Source: Thermoanaerobaculia bacterium (GTDB lineage: Bacteria > Acidobacteriota > Thermoanaerobaculia > Gp7-AA8). Taken from it: DNA of 5,842 bases. Shown here piece after piece: positions 1 to 5,842 of this stretch. The stretch's first letter is position 1, and every line of letters starts with the position of its first letter. The position numbers and the translations under genes are program-made. The notes beneath the pieces were generated by a model. It did not search any database, was not told the origin of the DNA, and saw only the letters and a program-made list of their open reading frames with translations. The DNA is taken from the NCBI GenBank assembly GCA_017883215.1, contig JADGOA010000237.1:1-5842 (forward strand). Reading direction: 5' to 3'.

Positions 1-1
1 G

Positions 2-445
2 AGCAACGACGATCTGAACAACGCCCTCGCCACCGCGGAGAACGCAACGCTTCTCGCCGATTCAGCCGTGGCGCCGGGCATGCCGGCACCGCCGGCGGCG
101 GCAACGGTGGTCGTCCCGCGCGCTGCCGCGGCAACCGAAGCGGCGATGTCGGATTACAAGACCACCCTGCGGGCGGCATTGAACAACTACTTCGCCGGCG
201 AGTTCGAATCGGCCGAGCGCGATTTCGCGCAGCTCTCCAGGAAGATGCCGAACAACGGTTGGATCTGGGCGTTTCTCGGCGCCTCGCAGTATTCGCAGTA
301 CGCCTTCGAGGCGGATGAAACGCACAAGAAGGCCGCGGTGGAGTCGTTCTCCAAGGCCAAGAGAACGCGCTCGTGGAAAGGGGGACTTCCGGAGCGCTAT
401 TTCTCGAAGCGCATCCGGAAGTTCTTCGAAACCGTCGGCGGCTGA
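2..445 (+). CDS. C-terminal part of a protein with a TPR-like helical domain (5' end outside window)
   Basis: The reading frame is open to the left edge, so this is the last 147 residues of a longer protein. A GTG at 68 is in frame, but nothing suggests it is the real start. The visible part begins with a short polar stretch (SNDDLNNALATAEN), then an Ala/Pro/Val-rich linker of about 25 residues. From about residue 50 an all-helical segment follows: LRAALNNYFAGEFESAERDFAQL, then a Trp-rich turn NGWIWAFLGASQYSQYAFEAD, and a basic end with LPERYFSKRIRKFF. The pattern of a small/aromatic helix pair (YFAGEFESAERDFAQL, then WAFLGASQY) resembles tetratricopeptide repeats, which bind other proteins. 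I do not recognise the full family, and the missing N-terminal part probably decides its function. It converges on the H1-like gene, with a strong hairpin between them. Confidence 0.75.
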   Translation, partial: SNDDLNNALATAENATLLADSAVAPGMPAPPAAATVVVPRAAAATEAAMSDYKTTLRAALNNYFAGEFESAERDFAQLSRKMPNNGWIWAFLGASQYSQYAFEADETHKKAAVESFSKAKRTRSWKGGLPERYFSKRIRKFFETVGG

Positions 446-453
446 GATGTCGA

Positions 454-486
454 GGGGCGAAGATTTCGGCTGAAATTCTTCGCCCC
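454..486. terminator. hairpin between convergent genes, probable bidirectional terminator
   Basis: GGGGCGAAGA (454-463) pairs perfectly with TCTTCGCCCC (477-486). The stem continues, after a one-base bulge at 476, with TTTC (464-467) against GAAA (472-475), closing a GGCT loop. It lies between the stop of the plus-strand TPR-like gene (445) and the stop of the minus-strand H1-like gene (497), which is where a shared terminator belongs. No T tract follows on either strand, so it is not a canonical intrinsic terminator. It may act with Rho or as a 3'-end stabiliser. Confidence 0.55.
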
Positions 487-496
487 TGCAGAGCAC

Positions 497-1030
497 CTAC
501 AGGACGTTGCCTCCTGAGGATCCCCCTCCCGTGTTGCTCTCCGGCGCGGGCGCCGGAGTGGGATCTGGGGTCGGGGCCGGAGCTGGAGCCGGCTGGCTGT
601 AGGACGGAAGCACGGAGGTGACGGGGGTGGCCACGTTGGACGCGACCTCGCGCACCTGAGTGACCACGCGGCTGATCACGCTCTTCTTCGGAGCGCTCTT
701 CTTCGCGGGCTTCTTCTTCGGGGCCGGCTTCGGAGCGGCCGCCTTCTTCGCTGGCGCTTTGCGGGCAGCAGCTTTCTTCGGTGCCGCTTTTCTGGCCGGC
801 GCCTTCTTCACGGCCTTTTTCGCCGGCGCCTTCTTTGCAGCTTTCTTCGGAGCAGCCTTCTTTGCTGCTCTCTTCGGCGCCGCTCTCTTCGCCGGCTTCC
901 TGGCCGCCGGCTTCTTCACGGCCTTCTTCGGCGCAGCCTTCCTGGCGGCGGACTTCCTGGCGGGTTTCGAGGATTTCTTCGACGACGATTTCTTTGAAGT
1001 CTTCTTCGACGACTTCTTTGATGCAGCCAT
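497..1030 (-). CDS. histone H1-like Lys/Ala/Pro-rich DNA-binding protein with Pro-Ala tail
   Basis: 177 residues. Residues 1-20 are Ser/Lys-rich. Residues 21-116 are built from degenerate KKA, APKK and PAKK units, like the C-terminal domain of histone H1 and bacterial H1-like proteins (chlamydial Hc2, Bordetella BpH1, Pseudomonas AlgP). Lysine makes up about 42 of 177 residues, and there are only three acidic residues. Residues 117-144 (from SVISRVV to LPSY) are a non-repetitive, aliphatic, possibly amphipathic segment. A Pro-Ala repeat (147-163) and a Gly/Ser end follow. Such proteins are unstructured polycations that bind and compact DNA or RNA without strong sequence preference; that role is inferred from composition alone. 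I chose the ATG at 1030 because AGGAG lies 6 bases upstream and the protein then begins MAASKKSSKK. An upstream in-frame ATG at 1096 would add 22 residues unlike the rest. The gene is divergent from the PBP gene. Confidence 0.85.
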   Translation of the reverse strand: MAASKKSSKKTSKKSSSKKSSKPARKSAARKAAPKKAVKKPAARKPAKRAAPKRAAKKAAPKKAAKKAPAKKAVKKAPARKAAPKKAAARKAPAKKAAAPKPAPKKKPAKKSAPKKSVISRVVTQVREVASNVATPVTSVLPSYSQPAPAPAPTPDPTPAPAPESNTGGGSSGGNVL

Positions 1031-1127
1031 TCGCTTCTCCTGTTCCAGTGCGTTAGATGACTGAGCCGAGGGGCGGGGATTCCAGCTGCGTGGCAACTTG
1101 GTTGCTAGAAAAACAATTTAGACGAAC
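1031..1127. promoter_or_regulatory. divergent intergenic region between H1-like and PBP genes
   Basis: These 97 bases must hold the 5' signals of both divergent genes. The last 25 bases before the PBP start are AT-rich (TAGAAAAACAATTTAG). A small dyad, GCAAC (1093-1097) against GTTGC (1101-1105), lies near the middle and could be a regulator site. I see no convincing -35/-10 pair on either strand, so promoter positions are not assigned. Confidence 0.35.
1037..1041 (-). promoter_or_regulatory. ribosome binding site of the H1-like gene
   Basis: On the minus strand AGGAG sits 6 bases before the ATG at 1030. It fixes the start of the H1-like protein and argues against the longer frame beginning at 1096. 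It is the clearest Shine-Dalgarno sequence in the window. Confidence 0.75.
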
Positions 1128-3284
1128 ATGCTGCGAATGTCACGCCTTCGGTATCGGCGAACCACACTGCTCGTTGCCCTCGCGCTTTGGGGGGTCGCCT
1201 TCGCGTGCGCGGGGTATCTGTTCGCCCTCAATCGCCGGGTCACGCGCGAGCTCGTTCGGCACGGCTGGCGGGAGCCGACGGTGATCGTTTCCGCGGCGGG
1301 GGGTGGCGGCCGGGAGATCGCACGTTTGTATGGCGTCGACTGGCGGGTCAGCGCGCCGGTGTCACTCGGCGACGTTCCACGTTACGTCGCAAACGCCTTC
1401 GTCGCCGCCGAGGACGTCCGTTTCCGTCACCACCCCGGCATCGATCCGATCGGCATGTTCCGCGCGCTGTGGACGAACGTGCGGGCTCATGGAATCGCCC
1501 AGGGTGGAAGCACCATCGACCAGCAGATCATCAAGGCTCGTTTCCTGACGCAGGAGCGCACGCTGCGGCGGAAGGTCGTGGAAATCCCGCTGGCGCTTCT
1601 GCTGGACGCGCGGATGACGAAGGACGAGATCCTGGAGGTCTACCTCAACGACGTCTACCTCGGGCACAGTGGTGGGAAGCCGGTGCTGGGCATCGACGAG
1701 GCCTCGAGGCTGTACTTCGGGAAGCCAGCATCGCGATTGCGCATCGACGAGGCGGCGTTGCTCGCCAGCATCGTGCGCGCACCGAACCGCGACACCCCTG
1801 ACAAGCGCCCCGACCTTGCCCGCGCGCGGCGGGACGCCATTCTCTCCATCATGCAGAAACACCGCTGGATCACCGACGACCAGTATCGCCAAGCCGTGGC
1901 GCGGGAGGTCGAGTTCCCCGGCGGCGCCGTGCCGCAGGCGCCGTATCCGTTCTATCTGCGGGCGCTCCGTTCGGAGATCGTGAACGAGATCGGCGTCCGG
2001 CCGGTGATCGAGGGCGGACTGCGCATCGTCTGTGAAATGGATCCGGTCGCGCAGAGCGCCGCCGAACGCTCGGCGCGGCGCGGTGCCGCGCAGCTGGAGT
2101 CGCGCTATTTCTGGATTCGCGAGCAGTCGCGGCGGGAGCCGTTGCAGGTGGCCATTCTGTCGATCGACCCGCGCAGCGGCGGCATTCGTGCCCTCGTCGG
2201 TGGAACGGATTTCGACGTCTCTCCCCTCGACCGGACCTCTAACATGCGCCGCCAGCCCGGCTCGGCGTTCAAGCCCTTCGTCTACGCCGCGGCCATCGCC
2301 TCGAAGCGGGCCACGCCGGCTTCGCTTCTGCTGGACGCTCCCCTCACCATCGATGTCGCTGGCGACCGCACCTGGCAGCCTCACAACTACGACGAGCGCT
2401 ACCGCGGCCGCGTCACCCTGCGCGAAGCGTTCGAAGGATCGCTGAACGTCCCCACGGTCCGGCTGACCGAGGACATCGGATTGGACCGGGTCATCAAGGC
2501 GGCGGAGAAATTCGGATTCGAAGAAGAATTCGCCAACGTTCCCGCCCTGCCTCTCGGCGTGACTGAAGTGACGCTTCGCGAGCTCGCCGCGGCATACACG
2601 GCATTCCCGAATCTCGGAGTTCGCGTCGAGCCTTACCTCGTCACCGAAGTGACGGACCGCGGCGGCAGGCAACTGATGAAACACGATCGCGACGGGGCGC
2701 GTGTCATCGGAGCCGACGTCGCTTACGTCATGCACACGCTGCTGCGCGGGGTGGTCCAGCGCGGCACGGCGACACGCCTCAAGCGCTACGGACTCTCGTA
2801 CGCGGCTGGCAAGACCGGGACTACCAGCGACTATCGCGATGCGTGGTTCGTCGGCTATACGGCCGACATGGTCACGGCGGTGTGGCTCGGCTTCGACCAC
2901 GGCGCGCCGCTCCGGCTCTCCTCAGGCGAAGCCGCCATCCCTGTCTGGGGCACCTACATGAGCTCCATCCCCCATTCCGCGGCACAGCCGCAGCCGCCGA
3001 AGGGGGTGACGTTCCGCGACATCGATCCCGAAACCGGGATGCTGTGGAGCGAGGGATGTCCAGGGCCGTGGAGGGAAGTGTTCCTCAGCGGCACCGCGCC
3101 GACGCATCACTGCCCCACCGGCATTCTCGGCAGGGTCGTGCGCCGCGTCTTCTTCGATCGAGAGAACTTCGACGACCCTCCCGCGATCTCGCTCGAGCAG
3201 TTCCGCCGCTGGGCGAACGAGGTCGATCAGGGGCGCCAGCAGGTTCAAGGCATCCTCGGCCGGTTGCATCGAGTCTTCCGGTGA
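1128..3284 (+). CDS. class A penicillin-binding protein (PBP1A-type peptidoglycan glycosyltransferase/transpeptidase)
   Basis: 718 residues, complete. A short basic N-terminus is followed by one membrane anchor (about 13-34), so both catalytic domains face the periplasm. The GT51 glycosyltransferase covers about 80-260. Its motifs are EDVRFRHHPGID (95-106, catalytic Glu95), GGSTIDQQIIK (126-136) and RKVVEIPLALLLD (148-160, second Glu152), then EILEVYLNDVYLG. The transpeptidase has the nucleophile motif SAFK (Ser379-Lys382), SLN (438-440) and KTGT (562-565). It polymerises lipid II into glycan strands and cross-links the peptides. Only about 45 residues separate the anchor from the GT51 motifs, so the UB2H domain of PBP1B is absent. 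The C-terminus (about 627-718) continues past the transpeptidase with DPETGMLWSEGC and FLSGTAPTHHC, and Cys644 and Cys662 could form a disulfide. A TAG at 1119-1121 in frame limits the start to 1128 or the ATG at 1137. Neither has a clear Shine-Dalgarno sequence. Which PBP1 subclass it belongs to is less sure than the enzyme class. Confidence 0.95.
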   Translation: MLRMSRLRYRRTTLLVALALWGVAFACAGYLFALNRRVTRELVRHGWREPTVIVSAAGGGGREIARLYGVDWRVSAPVSLGDVPRYVANAFVAAEDVRFRHHPGIDPIGMFRALWTNVRAHGIAQGGSTIDQQIIKARFLTQERTLRRKVVEIPLALLLDARMTKDEILEVYLNDVYLGHSGGKPVLGIDEASRLYFGKPASRLRIDEAALLASIVRAPNRDTPDKRPDLARARRDAILSIMQKHRWITDDQYRQAVAREVEFPGGAVPQAPYPFYLRALRSEIVNEIGVRPVIEGGLRIVCEMDPVAQSAAERSARRGAAQLESRYFWIREQSRREPLQVAILSIDPRSGGIRALVGGTDFDVSPLDRTSNMRRQPGSAFKPFVYAAAIASKRATPASLLLDAPLTIDVAGDRTWQPHNYDERYRGRVTLREAFEGSLNVPTVRLTEDIGLDRVIKAAEKFGFEEEFANVPALPLGVTEVTLRELAAAYTAFPNLGVRVEPYLVTEVTDRGGRQLMKHDRDGARVIGADVAYVMHTLLRGVVQRGTATRLKRYGLSYAAGKTGTTSDYRDAWFVGYTADMVTAVWLGFDHGAPLRLSSGEAAIPVWGTYMSSIPHSAAQPQPPKGVTFRDIDPETGMLWSEGCPGPWREVFLSGTAPTHHCPTGILGRVVRRVFFDRENFDDPPAISLEQFRRWANEVDQGRQQVQGILGRLHRVFR

Positions 3285-3300
3285 GCGCCATTCTTCCCCC

Positions 3301-3424
3301 GGAGTGCGGACGTCCTCGTCCGCAGCCGCCGGACGTGCCCGTCCGGCGGTGATCGGAATGGCGGGCCGTGGCCGACGATCGGACGAGGACGTCCGATCGA
3401 TGCGGACGAGGACGTCCGCACTCC
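3301..3424. repeat. cluster of four palindromes with GGACG-N4-CGTCC cores, bounded by a perfect 24-bp inverted repeat
   Basis: The element begins 16 bases after the PBP stop. Bases 3301-3324 are the exact reverse complement of 3401-3424. Inside lie four hairpins. A (3305-3324) has an 8-bp stem and loop TCCT. B (3326-3349) has a 10-bp stem and loop TGCC. C (3376-3399) has a 10-bp stem and loop AGGA. D (3401-3420) has an 8-bp stem and loop AGGA. All share GGACG/CGTCC next to the loop. The outer stem bases differ (TGC/GCA, CCGCC/GGCGG, CGATC/GATCG) yet stay complementary, which suggests that structure is kept while sequence drifts. A-B and C-D are each separated by one base, and 26 bases separate the two pairs. 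This is the architecture of REP/BIME-like extragenic palindromes. It may also end PBP transcription, although no T tract follows. Confidence 0.85.
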
Positions 3425-3432
3425 ACCCGCGA

Positions 3433-3461
3433 TTGACTTGTCCGCGGCAGCGGTTTACATT
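3433..3461 (+). promoter_or_regulatory. sigma70-type promoter of the methionine leader RNA
   Basis: TTGACT (3433-3438; 5 of 6 to the -35 consensus) and TACATT (3456-3461; 4 of 6 to the -10 consensus) are separated by exactly 17 bases. Transcription would begin near 3468, two bases before the first stem of the riboswitch aptamer. That fit of position strengthens an otherwise ordinary motif match. The promoter lies just downstream of the palindrome cluster, so the fusion gene has its own transcript, independent of the PBP gene. Confidence 0.65.
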
Positions 3462-3469
3462 CACCGCTC

Positions 3470-3521
3470 GCTGGAGTGATTTGGGGCCGCTTGCAACCAG
3501 CCTAAAAAAAGCTAAATTGCC
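3470..3521 (+). promoter_or_regulatory. SAM-II-type riboswitch aptamer (S-adenosylmethionine-sensing leader RNA)
   Basis: The segment folds as the H-type pseudoknot of the SAM-II class. P1 is GCTGG (3470-3474) with CCAGC (3497-3501). The first loop holds TGATTTG (3477-3483). TTGC (3491-3494) pairs with GCTAA (3511-3515), leaving the T at 3513 unpaired. After a 3-by-3 internal segment, GGC (3485-3487) pairs with GCC (3519-3521). The A-rich third loop is CTAAAAAAA (3502-3510). From memory of the family, TGATTT, CTTGCA and GCTAAA are its conserved blocks and appear here in the right order and spacing. Two extra bases (AG) between P1 and TGATTT depart from the examples I recall. SAM-V shares this core and is an alternative label. 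The gene behind it makes methyl-folate and methylates homocysteine, as expected for SAM control. Ligand identity is inferred. Confidence 0.78.
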
Positions 3522-3549
3522 GCAAGTTCGAACCTGCTGTTTCGGATTG

Positions 3550-3577
3550 GCCCCACGTCGCCGTGGGGCTTTTTTTT
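3550..3577 (+). terminator. intrinsic terminator of the riboswitch expression platform
   Basis: GCCCCACG (3550-3557) and CGTGGGGC (3562-3569) form a perfect 8-bp stem with loop TCGC, followed by eight T (3570-3577). It stands between the leader promoter and the fusion gene rather than after a gene, so it should act as an attenuator. The 5' side can pair instead with the aptamer: TGGGGCC (3482-3488) is exactly complementary to GGCCCCA (3549-3555). Those leader bases include the 5' strand of aptamer helix P2. Aptamer folding and antitermination therefore exclude each other, which predicts that SAM turns the gene off. Confidence 0.9.
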
Positions 3578-3579
3578 GG

Positions 3580-3650
3580 TCCTGAGTGCCGAGTCCTGAG
3601 TCCTGAGAAAGGCAACTCAGCACTCAGGACTCAGGACTCAGGACTCGGAC
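3580..3650. repeat. heptamer-built inverted repeat overlapping the translation start region
   Basis: The left half is four heptamers: TCCTGAG, TGCCGAG, TCCTGAG, TCCTGAG (3580-3607). The right half is the reverse-complement series: CTCAGCA, three CTCAGGA, then CTCGGAC (3616-3650). The best pairing is a perfect 19-bp stem, 3589-3607 with 3630-3648, around a 22-base loop. A register-shifted pairing of 3579-3589 with 3620-3630 (11 bp) is also possible. The element starts three bases after the terminator T tract and ends directly at the ATG at 3651. It contains that gene's Shine-Dalgarno sequence. Confidence 0.8.
3640..3643 (+). promoter_or_regulatory. ribosome binding site of the methionine fusion gene, inside the repeat
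   Basis: AGGA lies 7 bases before the ATG at 3651 and belongs to the last full CTCAGGA heptamer. It is the only Shine-Dalgarno candidate at workable spacing. In the 19-bp hairpin it would be paired, so translation may depend on that hairpin being open. Confidence 0.5.
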
Positions 3651-5519
<1,869 letters not shown>

Positions 5520-5592
5520 TACGTGTCACCCGGAGCCCGGTCACCGCGCGCACTGCGCGAAGATTGACACCGCCGGAAAGAGCGGCGCGTCC
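5520..5592. other. 3' flank of the fusion gene with small GC-rich hairpins
   Basis: Two short dyads are visible: CGCGC (5547-5551) with GCGCG (5555-5559), and CGCCG (5571-5575) with CGGCG (5583-5587), the latter reaching into this region's edge. Neither has a T tract, so I do not call either a terminator. TTGACA at 5565-5570 resembles a -35 box, but no -10 follows at 16-18 bases. No gene is seen here. Confidence 0.4.
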
Positions 5593-5811
5593 CGGTCCCC
5601 TCGCCCCGTGCTCCCAATCGAACCGCCGCACTGAACAGACCCGCACGGGGCGAGGGGATGAAGGGGAGTGGGGTCGTGACGACGGCGAAAGACACGGCAT
5701 CGCAAGGAAACGAGCGGGGGTTTCGGTACCCCACTCCCCTTGCATCCCCTCGCCCCGCGGACGTTCGTACAGCGTGATTGAGCGCGCTCGCGCCGCGGGG
5801 CGAGGGGACCG
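5593..5811. repeat. four-arm palindromic repeat with CCCCTCGCCCCG arms and two alternative foldings
   Basis: The core CCCCTCGCCCCG occurs four times in alternating orientation: arm 1 near 5597-5608, arm 2 inverted near 5646-5657, arm 3 near 5746-5757, arm 4 inverted near 5796-5807. Local pairing gives two hairpins, 5596-5611 with 5643-5658 and 5745-5760 with 5793-5808, each a perfect 16 bp. Nested pairing gives 5593-5608 with 5796-5811 (perfect 16 bp) enclosing 5646-5674 with 5728-5757 (29 bp with a single bulged base). The inner helix adds AAGGGGAGTGGGGT (5661-5674) against 5728-5741. The region 5520-5842 holds no credible gene. Minus-strand frames across it are Arg/Pro-rich products of the repeat. 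The element lies where a terminator for the fusion gene would be expected. Confidence 0.8.
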
Positions 5812-5842
5812 AGCTCGTGACTCTGCTCCGAGGCGGAGCGTT

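Noticed and set aside
660..1064. Plus-strand frame of 134 residues rich in Phe, Ala and Gly, resembling a membrane protein
   Set aside because: It is the exact antisense of the Lys/Ala repeat codons of the H1-like gene: CTTC and GGC runs read as Phe and Gly/Ala. The minus-strand gene has a proper ribosome site and a known composition class.
1057..1284. Plus-strand frame running from the divergent spacer into the PBP start
   Set aside because: It overlaps the membrane anchor of the PBP in another frame, has no ribosome site and encodes no recognisable motif.
1362..2900. Long minus-strand open frame of 512 residues
   Set aside because: It lies antisense to the PBP gene. Its product is Arg/His/Asp-rich without any family motif, as expected of a shadow frame in GC-rich DNA, and every PBP motif is intact on the other strand.
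3522..3537. GTTCGAAC with flanking bases, like a tRNA T-loop
   Set aside because: The flanking bases do not form the 5-bp T stem, and no acceptor, D or anticodon arm can be found around it. It belongs to the riboswitch leader.
3580..3650. Short regularly spaced repeats that might suggest a CRISPR array
   Set aside because: The units are contiguous heptamers in two opposed blocks, with no spacers of unique sequence and no cas genes nearby.

Overview
The window is GC-rich bacterial chromosome with four protein genes and an unusual amount of structured non-coding DNA. A lysine/alanine-rich histone-H1-like protein, a class A penicillin-binding protein, a homocysteine methyltransferase/MTHFR fusion and the weak Shine-Dalgarno sequences would fit a soil or environmental lineage such as Acidobacteriota. 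This is an impression from gene style, not a proof. There are no insertion sequences, phage genes, tRNA, rRNA or CRISPR.

Layout. (a) 2-445, plus strand: the 3' end of a gene whose product ends in an Ala/Pro-rich linker and a TPR-like helical domain. (b) 454-486: a strong hairpin between convergent genes. (c) 497-1030, minus strand: a 177-residue H1-like basic protein with a Pro-Ala tail. (d) 1031-1127: a short divergent promoter region. (e) 1128-3284, plus strand: a complete bifunctional peptidoglycan synthase (GT51 plus transpeptidase). (f) 3285-3650: 366 bases without a gene but densely structured. It holds a cluster of four related palindromes, a sigma70-type promoter, an RNA leader that I read as a SAM-II-type riboswitch aptamer, a textbook intrinsic terminator with a matching antiterminator strand, and a heptamer-built inverted repeat that carries the ribosome binding site of the next gene. 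(g) 3651-5519, plus strand: a bifunctional homocysteine S-methyltransferase / 5,10-methylenetetrahydrofolate reductase of the YitJ type. (h) 5520-5842: no credible gene, but a four-arm palindromic repeat whose arms can pair in two alternative ways.

How it works together. The best-supported system is the methionine unit. A promoter at 3433-3461 should start a leader near 3468. The leader folds the aptamer at 3470-3521, followed by a decision between antiterminator (3482-3488 with 3549-3555) and terminator (3550-3577). High SAM should favour termination, so the enzyme that makes methyl-folate and moves methyl groups to homocysteine would be made only when SAM is low. In Bacillus the same fusion gene, yitJ, is a classic target of the unrelated SAM-I (S-box) riboswitch, so a SAM-II-type switch here would be a different solution to the same control problem.

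Three unrelated palindromic repeat families occupy the spaces after the PBP gene and on both sides of the fusion gene. Whether they are known families cannot be decided from this window.
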